Positions 8,866-18,660 of a DNA stretch of 64,000 nt are shown one piece after another. Positions within the stretch are counted from its first letter, which is position 1. Each line of letters opens with the position of its first letter. The stretch comes from Desulfoscipio sp. XC116 (GTDB taxonomy: Bacteria; Bacillota; Desulfotomaculia; Desulfotomaculales; Desulfallaceae). The position numbers and the translations under genes are program-made. The notes beneath the pieces are model-generated. The model was not told the DNA's origin, did not search any database, and was given only the letters and a program-made list of their open reading frames with translations. Location of the stretch: contig NZ_CP156660.1 in assembly GCF_039851975.1 (NCBI RefSeq), forward strand, positions 496,001 through 560,000, read 5' to 3'.

Positions 8866-9018
8866 ATGGTGAACAATGTAATAGTAGGAACACCTTATGG
8901 TTTCTTTATGAAAATTGGTCAAAATAGGCTACAAAGGAGGAAAATATATTGGGTAGGGTTATTGGAAAAAGTGAATTTATTTTATTGGTTGTTACTCTTT
9001 TCTCTCTTTTTACGGTAA
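8866..9018 (+). CDS. Possible 50-codon leader ORF overlapping the next gene
   Basis: An ATG at 8866 preceded by GGGAGGAG opens a 50-codon frame that overlaps the start of the long secreted-protein gene by about 70 bases in another frame. The encoded peptide ends in a hydrophobic run (FYWLLLFSLFL). The ribosome site of the main gene (AAAGGAGG, 8933-8940) lies inside it. It may be a chance frame, or a leader whose translation affects the downstream start. No family recognised. Confidence 0.25.
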   Translation: MVNNVIVGTPYGFFMKIGQNRLQRRKIYWVGLLEKVNLFYWLLLFSLFLR

Positions 9019-11654
9019 TTATGCCGGTCGTAAGTTTCGCAGCTGACAATGATTATACGAAGTACAGCAGCACTTACGCCTATATTACTGCTGATGACAA
9101 CCAAGAAGCAGGTACTGCCACTGTAAGAAGTGATGATTCTGTAGAAGATAATGTTTATGCAATTCAAATCAAGTTATCATTGCCCGACGGCGCTGAATTC
9201 ACTGATAAGCCTGTTGCTAGCGGTGATTATGCCTGGAATAAATTCGTAAGCGGAGCCGGTAATTATGGCTTTGTTAAATCTTATTCCAATAGTATAACTA
9301 TAAAAGGCTTTGGTGCTGCAGTAGCTGACTGGGACAATACTTACGTAACGTTTGATTTCTCAGAACCTTTTACCCTTGACATTGATTCGGACTTTACAGG
9401 CAACCTGGAAACAACAATTGAGGTTTGGGGACTCACAGGTAATGATCCCGACGATCCTAGTACAATTGCATGGAGTGAATCTGATACAGTAACCATAGCT
9501 AAGGTTGGAGGAGACAGTAACGTTCTTGTATCCGCAAAGTCTTCGAAAACCGTTAGCACAGGCAGCAATAAAAAAGGTGCAGAAATCAGGGTTTATGAAA
9601 CTCAACCTAAAAACCTTGGATCTGATGCAACAGATGGAATTGAGGAAGTATATTTTGATATTTTGACCAGTGGCGTTACTTTTAACGACACTCAAGATGA
9701 ATGGCAAGCTGCAAGTTTTGGTGCTGCTAGTACTCTTAATGTGAACCCTGATGATGATCAACAAATTATTTTCACGCCTGAAAAACAATCTTCCATCTTC
9801 CCTGGGAATATGACATTTACTCCGTATCTTGACGTAGACTCCGATGTAACTGGCGACATTAAAATTCGCGTAACCAGTAAAGACGGTACTGTCGATAAAA
9901 CCACTGTGGTTGCAGCTACTGTAACCGGTATTGGTGCGAGGGCAAGAATTGAACAGCTTGAAAACAATGATACCGTTATATCAAGCGGTGAAATAGCCGA
10001 CTTGGATGTTTCATTTAAAATAGTAACCGAAGGCGGCTCTACTTTCAAAGCCAGCGACATAATGACTTTTAGGCTTAATGAAGGGAAGTTCGCCACAGAT
10101 CCCAGAGTTAATTCAGATAAAGCAACAGTAAGGCGTTACGATAATAATAAGGCTTTTTATGTTTACTTTAATAGTGAAATAATAGGTGAAATAACTTTGG
10201 ATAGTTTTAAAATTACCCTGGATAACGATGTTGAACCAGGTGACATTACCTTGACCATAAGTGGCGATTATGGCGACTTGGGGGATGTAACCATCGGTAT
10301 AGCGGCTTTGCCCATAATAGTAAAAAGCACTGAACCAAGCGATAAGGCTACTAATATCAAGACCAATAATAATATTCAGGTGAATTTTAACCAAAAAATA
10401 CAAAAAGGAAATGACTTTAACCTTATTGGAGTTAAAGACAATGATAACAATGCGGCTAATGTAATTGTGTTTATTGAGGATAAGAATCTTATAATTAGCC
10501 CGGTTGATAGCCTTGGTTACAGTACAACTTATACCGTTAACATACCCGCTGCAGCAATAAAGAATTTAACAGGTAACACACTTAATAACGACGTTAAATT
10601 TACCTTTACAACTAGATCTAACTCAAACGTGGGTGGTGGTGCCGGCCCCGGCGGGGGAGGTAATTATGATCCCCCAAAGGATTCCGTTAATGACATTAGC
10701 GAAAAAGTGAATGATCTTCTGAAAAATGCCGGCAGAGGGGATACGATAACAATAGATTCCGCCGAAATTGGGCCTAAAGTTATCAACTATGCAACTCTAC
10801 ATAAAATTACAGAAGCAGGTTGTAACTTCTCTATAGATTCACAAGAGGCAAAGGTTAATCTGGCTTTTGAGCCCGGAGCTTTGTTGGTTCCTGAAAGGGA
10901 AGTTGGAGAAAGTGCTCTAATTGAGATTTCAGCTTTAATAGCTAACGAGGATGAGGATCAAGATGCAAAAAACTATGCTATTTCAGTTGGCGGTAAGGTT
11001 TTACGTGCTTATAATTTCAATATAAGCGTTAAAGAAACTGAAGAAGCTGATGGCACAGAGATTCATACCTTAAACGGCAATGCTAATGTGGTGCTGGACC
11101 TTTCAGACATGGATTTAGATGAAGTTAATACCGACCTTCTAACAATTATGCACAAGCAATCTGATGGTACATGGGTGGAGATGGAAAGTGTTTATGACCC
11201 TGTAACCAAGACTTTAAGGTTTAACACTAATAGTTTTTCAATGTTTGCAATAATTGAAAGGATGGAAAAAGAAAGCAAAATAATAAAGTTAACCGTTGGT
11301 CAGACGGAAGCCATTATAGATGATAATATATACGTATTGGATACGGAACCTTACGTAAGTACAGATGCTGATAGAATATTTGTTCCATTGCGCTTTATTA
11401 GCGAAACCTTGGGAGCCAAAGTGGATTGGGTTGATCTGAAAAACACTATTATCATTAAGGACAATAATAACGAGATCACATTAACCATAGGCTCTAAGGA
11501 TGTTTCGGTCAATAACCATGCTACAGCTATTGACTGTGCTCCCGAATTGCTTCCGTCCGGGAAAATTTTTGTACCTCTTCGATTTATAAGCGAAACATTA
11601 GGTGCAACGGTGGAATTCGATCCAAGCACTAAACAGATAACCATTAATAGATAA
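8949..11654 (+). CDS. Secreted protein with Ig-like (SbsA/Big_5) domain and C-terminal copper-amine-oxidase-like domain
   Basis: The 901-residue protein opens with a signal peptide (hydrophobic LLVVTLFSLFTVIMPVV, cleavage likely near residue 32 after SFA). Residues about 33-450 are beta-rich and unassigned. About 455-560 resemble an SbsA Ig-like domain (STEPSDKATNIKTNNNIQVNF, ending TLNNDVKFTFTTRS). A glycine-rich linker (about 566-577) leads to another unassigned region. The last 115 residues form a Cu_amine_oxidN1-type domain with two copies of FVPLRFISETLGA. Such C-terminal domains are common on exported proteins of Desulfotomaculum-like Firmicutes and do not imply amine oxidase activity. 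The start is TTG 8949 with AAAGGAGG eight bases upstream. A cell-surface or S-layer-associated role is inferred. Confidence 0.8.
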   Translation: MGRVIGKSEFILLVVTLFSLFTVIMPVVSFAADNDYTKYSSTYAYITADDNQEAGTATVRSDDSVEDNVYAIQIKLSLPDGAEFTDKPVASGDYAWNKFVSGAGNYGFVKSYSNSITIKGFGAAVADWDNTYVTFDFSEPFTLDIDSDFTGNLETTIEVWGLTGNDPDDPSTIAWSESDTVTIAKVGGDSNVLVSAKSSKTVSTGSNKKGAEIRVYETQPKNLGSDATDGIEEVYFDILTSGVTFNDTQDEWQAASFGAASTLNVNPDDDQQIIFTPEKQSSIFPGNMTFTPYLDVDSDVTGDIKIRVTSKDGTVDKTTVVAATVTGIGARARIEQLENNDTVISSGEIADLDVSFKIVTEGGSTFKASDIMTFRLNEGKFATDPRVNSDKATVRRYDNNKAFYVYFNSEIIGEITLDSFKITLDNDVEPGDITLTISGDYGDLGDVTIGIAALPIIVKSTEPSDKATNIKTNNNIQVNFNQKIQKGNDFNLIGVKDNDNNAANVIVFIEDKNLIISPVDSLGYSTTYTVNIPAAAIKNLTGNTLNNDVKFTFTTRSNSNVGGGAGPGGGGNYDPPKDSVNDISEKVNDLLKNAGRGDTITIDSAEIGPKVINYATLHKITEAGCNFSIDSQEAKVNLAFEPGALLVPEREVGESALIEISALIANEDEDQDAKNYAISVGGKVLRAYNFNISVKETEEADGTEIHTLNGNANVVLDLSDMDLDEVNTDLLTIMHKQSDGTWVEMESVYDPVTKTLRFNTNSFSMFAIIERMEKESKIIKLTVGQTEAIIDDNIYVLDTEPYVSTDADRIFVPLRFISETLGAKVDWVDLKNTIIIKDNNNEITLTIGSKDVSVNNHATAIDCAPELLPSGKIFVPLRFISETLGATVEFDPSTKQITINR

Positions 11655-11755
11655 TAATTTCCTTGATATAAGCAATGTTGTTTTTCTTTGAGTAAATTTA
11701 ATATCATGTATGACATTCATTATTAATAGTCAAAATGCCGATTCAAGGCTTCAAG

Positions 11756-11786
11756 CTCCGTAAATATACGGAGTTTTTTCTTTTTT
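11756..11786 (+). terminator. Terminator of the secreted-protein gene
   Basis: CTCCGTA and TACGGAG form a 7-bp stem with loop AATA, followed by TTTTTTCTTTTTT. Confidence 0.9.
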
Positions 11787-11820
11787 AAGGGGGGATGCCA
11801 ATGGTTATGTAGACTTCATC

Positions 11821-11835
11821 CATATGTTGCAATAA
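11821..11835 (+). repeat. 15-bp direct repeat, right copy
   Basis: This is an exact second copy of the CATATGTTGCAATAA at 8750-8764, about 35 bp after the terminator at 11756. No gene follows it now; the IS21 remnant begins just downstream, so a gene once served by this copy may have been lost. Confidence 0.5.
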
Positions 11836-12020
11836 GCAGGCTACGAAGGTGTGTGATCATTAAAATGAGTATTCCGGAGCAAAATTCATCACCTGTCCGG
11901 TACATGGAAATCAACATTCCGGGTTTTGGGAGATCATGATTCCGTTAAACGGAAATCAGTTTCTATAAATCTTATAATGGAATTATGCATCGCAAGATGT
12001 AAATCCATTATAAGGATGTC

Positions 12021-12775
12021 ATGATTATGACCAAGTATCGAGAAATCCTAAGGCTAACCAGTCTTGGATTCACCCAGCGCAACATCATGCAAAGCTGCAA
12101 TGTTGCACAGAAAACTGTTGTCAAAGTCCAGCATCGTGCAAAAGAATTAAATCTTGCATGGCCATTGGACGAACTCATGACGGATAAGGCTTTAAAAGAT
12201 TTGATGTTTCCTAAAGCAGGCAAAGACATTAGAACCAAAAGGATGCCAAATCTAACCTACATCCGCAAAGAACTATTCCGTAATGGGGTCAGCAAAAAGC
12301 TCCTGTGGACAGAATACATGGAGGATTGCCGCCTGAACGGCCAAGAACCACTCATGTATTCGCAGTTCTGCTATTACATCCAGCAGGACGAGCAGAAACG
12401 CCGTGCTACCATGCACATCAACCGCAAACCAGGGGAACAAGTTGAGGTTGACTGGGCGGGAGATCCAGCACACATCATTGATCCGGATACCAGTGAAATC
12501 ATCAAAGCCTACATCTTTGTCGGTGTTATGACCTACAGCCAGTATACCTACGCGGAAGCATTCATCAATGAAAAGCAGCAGGCATGGATCAGTGCCCATA
12601 TCCACATGTACCAGTATTTCAACGGTGTGGCAAAAATCCTAGTACCCGACAACGCAAAAACGGCCGTGGTACATAATGGCGGATGGTATAATCAGCAGCT
12701 AAATGCCGTCTACCATGAGATGGCTGAACACTACAGCACAGCCATTATACCTGCAAGGGTTTGCCACCCCAAAGA
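12021..12775 (+). pseudogene. istA: IS21-family transposase IstA, 3'-truncated
   Basis: The first about 250 residues match IstA: an N-terminal helix-turn-helix (LTSLGFTQRNIMQSCNVAQKT) and the start of the DDE core (GEQVEVDWAGDPAHI with the first Asp, and VPDNAKTAVV with the second). IstA is normally about 400-500 residues, and istB should follow; both the third acidic residue and istB are missing. The homology stops after ICHPKD-type sequence at about 12775, where the RIT element A end (TTATTC...) begins; the frame then runs 15 codons into that element. A hairpin (CTTATAATGG/CCATTATAAG, 11973-12014) precedes the start, as expected for an IS left end. Confidence 0.85.
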
Positions 12776-12917
12776 TTATTCTCAAAATGGTATTATCTTT
12801 AAAATCAGCAAAACTGCTTAAGCATATAGCCAATCAATAGCTGAAAATTGAAGATAATAATCCATATATAGTGCTATCCTTTAGACAGCCTGATACAGGC
12901 CTGAAGGAGGATAACAT

Positions 12918-14501
12918 ATGACAAAACTAGAAACTGTCATCAATACCCTTTTGCAGCAGTTGAAATTTGAACTTGCCAATGAAACTTGGGAGTCTAGACG
13001 TCGTTATTTCAACCAAATGCTAAAGTGTGCTAATTCACTTGGCATTACGGAACCGTGCGCGGAGCTGTATGATACATTCATTAGAGATGACAATGGTTCG
13101 ACGGAACGCCACGCACTGCATGTTCGCTGCGTAAGACTGGTTGACGCATTAGCATGTACACAAGCCCAAGATGAATACGGCATACCGTTCAACGAACCAC
13201 CCATGCCGGATGATGCAAAAGTTCATGAGTTTTTTCAGGGCCGAGAGTTCCCAATAGCAGCAGACGTGCGTATTGATCACCTCATTGTCAAGGCTGAGAT
13301 TGAAATGAAATACCTCAATCTCACGGATTCTACTATCGGGCAATACAAGCATTCCTGGATGGACATACGACGCTATTTTTATGATGCTGGTATTCTTGGA
13401 TATGATGAAACATTGATGAAATGCTTCATCCAAGAAATAAACAACTTACGTAATAGTGGATCCATGAAGGAATGGAAGTGGAAAATTAACCGTAAGGCGG
13501 CACGTGTCCTGATGGAAGTTGCAAATACAGGGTGCTTCCTGTGGGGAATGATCAACCGAGATGCCAACTGCAACAGCTTAGAGACAGAATCTATTCGTTC
13601 ACAGTACCTTGTATCGTTGGAACAGCGTAATCTCAGCAAATCCACAATCGACCTGCACGATTATGTATTCCGAAAAACCGTGGAGTTCACCGAGATAGAA
13701 ACTCTAAAGGATTTACTATCTCTAACACCCGAAAAGATCCATCTTGTCATTACAAAATTTGCATGCATCTGCAATAGGCGGAGCATGGCAACTATACTTC
13801 CAATCCTGCGTTCACTGTTGGCGTTTTTTTTTACAGTTGGCCTGATCAAAAAGGATTTGTCCGGCCTTGTAATGGGAGGTTTTGTACAGCGGGGCTCGGT
13901 TGCCGCATATATTTCTGAAAAGGATCAGACAGAACTGGTTGCATATCTGGCTAGAGAGTCTAAACGCACAAAAGCAGTAATTCTTCTTGCCATGAATTTG
14001 GGATTGCGTGATTGTGATATCTGCAATCTCACTTTTCAGGCGATTGACTGGCGAAATGATAAAATCAGGCTGATCCAGAAAAAGACAGGTGAACCTCTCG
14101 TACTACCATTGCTCCCGGATGTAGGCAACGCACTAATGGATTACATTCTGAATGAGAGACCGAAACGAGCTGACCATTACCCCTATATATTCTTACGGAA
14201 ACAGGCGCCTCACAATAAACTGACTTCAGTTTACTCAATCTGTTCCGGACTGCTTGGTTGCCTGGGGATTAAGCCGGTAAACGGTACTGCTACGGGCGTG
14301 CACCTTTTTCGGTATTCCATGGTACATAGACTTCTTGCAGCTAAAGTACCTCACCAAGTCATTACTGATGTGCTTGGACATACCTCAAAGGAATCCGACA
14401 AGCCTTATCTGTCCATGGAGGAATCCATGCTCCGGATGTGTGCTCTGAATCTATCCGTCATAGGCAGGGTTTCATGGAGGGGTGGTGCTTCTGATGACTG
14501 A
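12918..14501 (+). CDS. Tyrosine recombinase, RitA-like, of element A
   Basis: The 527-residue protein has an extended N-terminus (about 150 residues longer than the RitA of element B), a core-binding region and a C-terminal catalytic domain. Visible catalytic boxes are MNLGLRDCDICNL (Arg I, about residue 362), the Lys-containing hairpin RLIQKKTGEPL, HLFRYSMVHRLL (HxxR), GHTSKES (GH) and KPYLS (Tyr). All appear present, so it may be active. Start ATG 12918 has GGAGG eight bases upstream. It overlaps the following ritB-like gene by eight bases, the tight coupling typical of recombinase trios. Confidence 0.85.
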   Translation: MTKLETVINTLLQQLKFELANETWESRRRYFNQMLKCANSLGITEPCAELYDTFIRDDNGSTERHALHVRCVRLVDALACTQAQDEYGIPFNEPPMPDDAKVHEFFQGREFPIAADVRIDHLIVKAEIEMKYLNLTDSTIGQYKHSWMDIRRYFYDAGILGYDETLMKCFIQEINNLRNSGSMKEWKWKINRKAARVLMEVANTGCFLWGMINRDANCNSLETESIRSQYLVSLEQRNLSKSTIDLHDYVFRKTVEFTEIETLKDLLSLTPEKIHLVITKFACICNRRSMATILPILRSLLAFFFTVGLIKKDLSGLVMGGFVQRGSVAAYISEKDQTELVAYLARESKRTKAVILLAMNLGLRDCDICNLTFQAIDWRNDKIRLIQKKTGEPLVLPLLPDVGNALMDYILNERPKRADHYPYIFLRKQAPHNKLTSVYSICSGLLGCLGIKPVNGTATGVHLFRYSMVHRLLAAKVPHQVITDVLGHTSKESDKPYLSMEESMLRMCALNLSVIGRVSWRGGASDD

Positions 14502-15254
14502 TTATATATTTAAAAGCCTCCTTGGTGTTTGCATTAGAGACTTTATCAGCCAGAAACGGGCATTAGGTTATCCTTACCAGTCTTCAGCACGAATACTGTA
14601 TCACTTTGATTTACTTGTGGCTGAGAAGTTCCCGGGAGAGAGCACAATCACACAAGAAATGGGCTCTACGTGGATCCATTCAAAGCCTGGAGAGCATCCA
14701 AACGGCCTTTTAAGGAGGGTTACTCCGGTAAGGCAGCTTGGTAAATACATGAAAGGGCTCGGATACAATGTTTATGTTATTCCCGGTCATATCCCGGATA
14801 GGCAAGTTAAGTATGAGGCCCATATTTATACGACCGCAGAGTTGAAAGCCTTTCTCAAGGCCATTGATCATTGCCCTCCTTCACCATTTTCTCCGACCAG
14901 GAGATATGTCATGCCGGTCATTTTCCGCATGCTATTCTGCTGCGGGCTGCGTTCCTCGGAAGCACGCCTACTGAAAAAAGAGGATGTTAACCTCGAAACA
15001 GGAAAAATATCCGTCCGGGAATCCAAAGGCTGGAAAGCCAGGATCGTATTCATGAGCGAAGATCTGCAGAAAGTATGCAGGGAGTATGATTCTATAATGG
15101 AATCCATATTGCCTGGTAGGCAGGCATTTTTCTCGAATAAAGATGGAACTTGTTACAATAAGTCAGTTATTGATTGCTGGTTCCATGAGTTCTGGGACAA
15201 ACTGCCAGAAGCTAGGGCGGTTACAGGAAACCCCGCAAGAGTGCACGACTTCCG
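14494..15254 (+). pseudogene. Tyrosine recombinase, RitB-like, of element A, cut at the catalytic box
   Basis: ATG 14494 (GGAGGGG upstream) gives a normal recombinase up to VHDFR: core-binding region first, then FCCGLRSSEARLL with Arg I. The frame then enters element B (YPYINKIRTF...SKTA) and stops at 15300. The GH box and nucleophilic Tyr are lost, so the product is inactive. The cut is directly after the codons for Asp-Phe and within the Arg of the HxxR box, the same position at which the unrelated ritB on the other side of element B is cut. Confidence 0.85.
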
Positions 15255-15284
15255 TTATCCGTACATAAATAAAATCCGAACCTT
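15255..15284 (+). repeat. Left terminal inverted repeat of RIT element B
   Basis: These 30 bases are the exact reverse complement of 18661-18690. They start TTATCCGTAC and end CCGAACCTT. They lie in frame with the broken ritB of element A. Confidence 0.92.
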
Positions 15285-15373
15285 CAGTAAAACAGCGTAA
15301 TAATAAGCCTTTCCCCAATAGAAAGGTATGGATTTTATTTTCATGCTGTATACTCCGAGCAGGAGGTGTACAG

Positions 15374-16615
15374 ATGAATACACAAAATCTAAGGGATAAT
15401 TATCCCAAACTAATCGGCTACATGGAAAGGGCCGGTTATAGTGCCACATATATAATAAAAGTGCGGCGCGAGATAAACCACATTCTCTCCAGGGCGGATT
15501 CAAATGGTTGGACGTCGTACAAGGATATTTATCAAGAGTACGCGAATAAATCCACTTCCCGGAGCTATCTGCGCAACATACTAAATTGCCTTGGTATTAT
15601 TGAGCGATTTGACAATCGCGGTCAGTACCCTGATGGACGGCATCGGCAGCAGATCATCAAGCGCGGCCTGTATCACTTGTTGTTGCCGGAGTTCAAAGCG
15701 GTAGTTGACTGTTATCGGGCATCAGAAAGCAGGCGGAACAAGAAGGCAACCACGATCATATGCGAAGCGAGTCACGGCGCGAGTTTTTTGTACGCTTTAC
15801 AGCAGAAAGGCATTAATACTTTCGGTGCGATTACAGAGGCGGATGTGTTATCTGTTTTCATTGGCGAGGACGACACACTGCGCCGGAGCTGCTCATACAA
15901 AAAAGACATCGCAGCAGTTCTCAAAGCCTGCATAAGGGAGAACCCTGAATACTCTGAGTTTACGAGAATACTGGCTTACCTGCCTGAATTGCGCGAACAC
16001 CGCAAGAACATCCAGTATTTGAAGCCGGATGAAACGGATCAGATAAAACAGGCTCTCGAAAATGAGTATTCGAGGCTTTCGCTCAGAGACAGGGCGGTTG
16101 GTTCACTGGTTCTTTATACCGGGCTGCGTTGCTGTGACATTGCAGGTCTGAAAGTCAATGATATTGATTGGGAAAAAGAGCTAATCTGTATCAAACAGCA
16201 GAAGACTGGCGCTCCCCTTGAGTTGCCGCTTTCTGTTATAGTAGGCAATGCCGTCTATGACTATCTTGTGTCCAAACGCCCGGAAACCGAGTGTGAATTC
16301 ATATTTATCTCTGAAAATCGGCCATATGGGCGTTTGTTGAGCGGAAGCATCGGCAATATTTCCGACAAGATAATGAAAGCCGCAAACATCAGACAAAACG
16401 CTGGCGACAGCAAGGGATTTCACATGTTTCGCCACCGCGTGGCAACAGAGCTTCTTGGCGGCGGTGTCCCGCAACCTGTTATCAGCAAAGCACTTGGTCA
16501 TACGTCCCCCGATTCCCTGGAAGCATATCTCAGCGCCGACTTTAAACATCTCAAAGAGTGTGCGCTCAGTATAGAACGGTTTCCAGTGCCGGAGGGGGTG
16601 TTTGCACATGAGTGA
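15374..16615 (+). CDS. ritA: Tyrosine recombinase RitA of element B
   Basis: The 413-residue protein has an N-terminal SAM-like DNA-binding part and a C-terminal catalytic domain with LYTGLRCCDIAGL (Arg I, about 254), CIKQQKTGAPL (Lys hairpin), HMFRHRVATELL (HxxR), GHTSPDS (GH) and EAYLS (Tyr). The full catalytic set is present. Start ATG 15374 has AGGAGGTG upstream. The stop overlaps the ATG of ritB. In RIT elements all three recombinases are thought to act together in moving the element. Confidence 0.9.
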   Translation: MNTQNLRDNYPKLIGYMERAGYSATYIIKVRREINHILSRADSNGWTSYKDIYQEYANKSTSRSYLRNILNCLGIIERFDNRGQYPDGRHRQQIIKRGLYHLLLPEFKAVVDCYRASESRRNKKATTIICEASHGASFLYALQQKGINTFGAITEADVLSVFIGEDDTLRRSCSYKKDIAAVLKACIRENPEYSEFTRILAYLPELREHRKNIQYLKPDETDQIKQALENEYSRLSLRDRAVGSLVLYTGLRCCDIAGLKVNDIDWEKELICIKQQKTGAPLELPLSVIVGNAVYDYLVSKRPETECEFIFISENRPYGRLLSGSIGNISDKIMKAANIRQNAGDSKGFHMFRHRVATELLGGGVPQPVISKALGHTSPDSLEAYLSADFKHLKECALSIERFPVPEGVFAHE

Positions 16616-17573
16616 GTTCATATCCTCCATTGCACCGCTCATGCGTGCGTTTGTTGCCTTTCGGAAGGCTTCTGGACGTTGGAATGAAGCCTCTTACGAA
16701 GTTAATCTGAGTCTGTTCGACAAGTATTGTGATAAGCATTTTCCCAATGTTTCTGAGTTGTCACAGGACATGGCGGATTCATGGTGCGCCCAGCGCGAAA
16801 CGGAAGCAAACAATTCATGCCGATCAAGAATATATCCTGTTGTCAGCTTCATACGTTATCTGCGCAAACGCGGGATGACTTTCGTTACGGAGCCAACAGT
16901 ACCACAAAAAGAGCCGAGAGACTATATCCCACACGCGTTTACTGAAGCGGAACTACAGAACTTCTTTATGGCTTGTGACTCAATATCCGCCGATCCGCCC
17001 ACAGAAGAACAGTTGTCGCGGCGGATAACAGTCCCCGTATTCTTCCGGCTGCTGTATTCAAGTGGAATCCGAACGAATGAGGCACGGGCGCTGATGCGTG
17101 AAGACGTCGACCTTGACAGCGGTGTTGTGAACATCCGCTACTCCAAGGGTCATGCGCAGCATTATATTGTGCTGCATGATTCTATGCTTTTATTGATGCG
17201 GCAGTACGATGGAGCCATTGATAAAATGTACCCGAACCGGGTCTACTTCTTTCCTGCCAGAAAAAGAAACGGAGGCTTCCACAGAGCATCCTGGGTACAA
17301 CGAAATTTCCACAAAGTGTGGCGTCAGCATAACTGCGGAAACGTTGTCCCATACGAACTCCGACATAATTATGCCGTTGAGAACATCAACGGTTGGACGG
17401 GCGTAGGGTTTGATTTTAACGCGAAACTGCTTTACCTTAGCAAGAGCATGGGTCATAGCGTTTTGGAAAGTACGAAATACTACTATTCGCTTGTTCCTGG
17501 GCTGGCCGACATCATTGAAGCTCAAACCGACGAGGGCGATGTCATCCCGGAGGTGAACTATGAGAGCTACTAA
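16608..17573 (+). CDS. ritB: Tyrosine recombinase RitB of element B
   Basis: The 321-residue protein uses ATG 16608, with GGAGGGGG nine bases upstream; a TTG two codons earlier has poor spacing. Catalytic boxes are LYSSGIRTNEARAL (Arg I), YSKGHAQHYI (hairpin), YELRHNYAVENI (box II, with Tyr in place of the first His), SMGHSVLES (GH) and YYYSL (Tyr). The Y-x-x-R variation of HxxR is shared with the ritB of element C (YDF...). It overlaps ritA by 8 bases and ritC by 14 bases. Confidence 0.9.
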   Translation: MSEFISSIAPLMRAFVAFRKASGRWNEASYEVNLSLFDKYCDKHFPNVSELSQDMADSWCAQRETEANNSCRSRIYPVVSFIRYLRKRGMTFVTEPTVPQKEPRDYIPHAFTEAELQNFFMACDSISADPPTEEQLSRRITVPVFFRLLYSSGIRTNEARALMREDVDLDSGVVNIRYSKGHAQHYIVLHDSMLLLMRQYDGAIDKMYPNRVYFFPARKRNGGFHRASWVQRNFHKVWRQHNCGNVVPYELRHNYAVENINGWTGVGFDFNAKLLYLSKSMGHSVLESTKYYYSLVPGLADIIEAQTDEGDVIPEVNYESY

Positions 17574-18606
17574 CGAGTCCGTCGTTATTGCGAGGCACAT
17601 TAACGCTTTTCTGAACGAATATGTTCCTTCCCAGAAGACCAGGAGCGCCCACACATTGAAAGCATATAGTGATGGGCTCAGTTTATATGTCGGCTTTCTT
17701 GAAACGGAAAAAGGCATAAAAGCAAGCACTCTCAACGGTGCTTGCTTTTGCGCCGTTAACATTGAGGAATGGCTTGTTTGGCTGATGGAGAGTCGTACGT
17801 GCAGCCCTGAAACATGCAACAATCGGTTGGCTTCGCTTAGGGCTTTTCTCAAGTACCTAGGCGGCAGAGACGTTTCATACCTTCACTTGTCGCAGGGCGC
17901 GTCACAGATTGAGCGAAGGAAAGCACACGCCAAAAAAGTGACTGGCATGAGTAAAAAAGCGGTGAGTGCCTTGCTTGAAGCCCCTGATCCGACTACAAAA
18001 GCTGGTCGCAGGGATATTGCCTTGATGGTCGTCATGTACAGCACCGCCGCACGGATAGACGAAATATTGTCTATGAAAGTTGAGCAACTACACTTGGATG
18101 TTGATAAGCCAAACATCACAGTCATCGGCAAGAGGGGCAAAATCCGAACGTTGTATTTGTTGCCAAAGGCCACAGCCCACCTTAGGGCGTACATCAAGGA
18201 TTTTCACGGATCAGCACCTAATCCGTCATCTTTCGTGTTCTACTCAAGGAACACGGGTTCTACAGGGAAGATGAGCCAAAATGCTGTGAACAAACAGCTT
18301 CGCAAGCACGCACAAGTGGCGCGATCAGTCTGCGACGAAGTCCCCACAGACATTCACGCCCATCAGCTGAGGCACGCCAAAGCCTCTCACTGGTTGGAAG
18401 ATGGTATGAATATCGTCCAAATATCTTTCCTCCTTGGTCACGCTCAGCTTCAAACGACGATGGTTTATTTAGACATAACCACTGAGCAGGAGGCAAAGGC
18501 ATTAGCAACGCTCGAAGATGATAACGACAAATCTACACCTAAAAAGTGGCGCAATGCAGACGGCACCTTGTCCATGTTCTGCGGTGTGCGAGCAATGAAG
18601 CGGTAA
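17560..18606 (+). CDS. ritC: Tyrosine recombinase RitC of element B
   Basis: The 348-residue XerC/D-like recombinase has an N-terminal SAM-like domain and a catalytic domain with YSTAARIDEILSM (Arg I), VIGKRGKIRTLYL (Lys hairpin), HAHQLRHAKASHWL (HxxR), LGHAQLQTTMVYL (GH and Tyr). All boxes are intact. Start ATG 17560 has CGGAGGTG upstream and lies inside the end of ritB, so translation is coupled. It is the last gene of the trio; the right terminal repeat begins 55 bases after its stop. Confidence 0.9.
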   Translation: MRATNESVVIARHINAFLNEYVPSQKTRSAHTLKAYSDGLSLYVGFLETEKGIKASTLNGACFCAVNIEEWLVWLMESRTCSPETCNNRLASLRAFLKYLGGRDVSYLHLSQGASQIERRKAHAKKVTGMSKKAVSALLEAPDPTTKAGRRDIALMVVMYSTAARIDEILSMKVEQLHLDVDKPNITVIGKRGKIRTLYLLPKATAHLRAYIKDFHGSAPNPSSFVFYSRNTGSTGKMSQNAVNKQLRKHAQVARSVCDEVPTDIHAHQLRHAKASHWLEDGMNIVQISFLLGHAQLQTTMVYLDITTEQEAKALATLEDDNDKSTPKKWRNADGTLSMFCGVRAMKR

Positions 18607-18660
18607 ATATTATCCGAACCTTTTGCTCGGAACTTTCTTTGATTATCATGATTTTGGCGA

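Larger units (their letters stand above)
12776..15254 (+). mobile_element. RIT (recombinases in trio) element A, truncated on the right
   Basis: The element begins at TTATTCTCAAAATGG, abutting the broken istA. Its first 46 bases align in length and features with the left end of element B: both start TTAT, both carry CAGYAAAACWGC at positions 31-42, and both end in TAA. It contains an intact ritA-like gene and a ritB-like gene cut at its catalytic HxxR box by the left end of element B. The third gene, ritC, and the right end are absent. Identification as RIT rests on the overlapping tyrosine recombinase genes and the complete trio next door. Confidence 0.7.
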
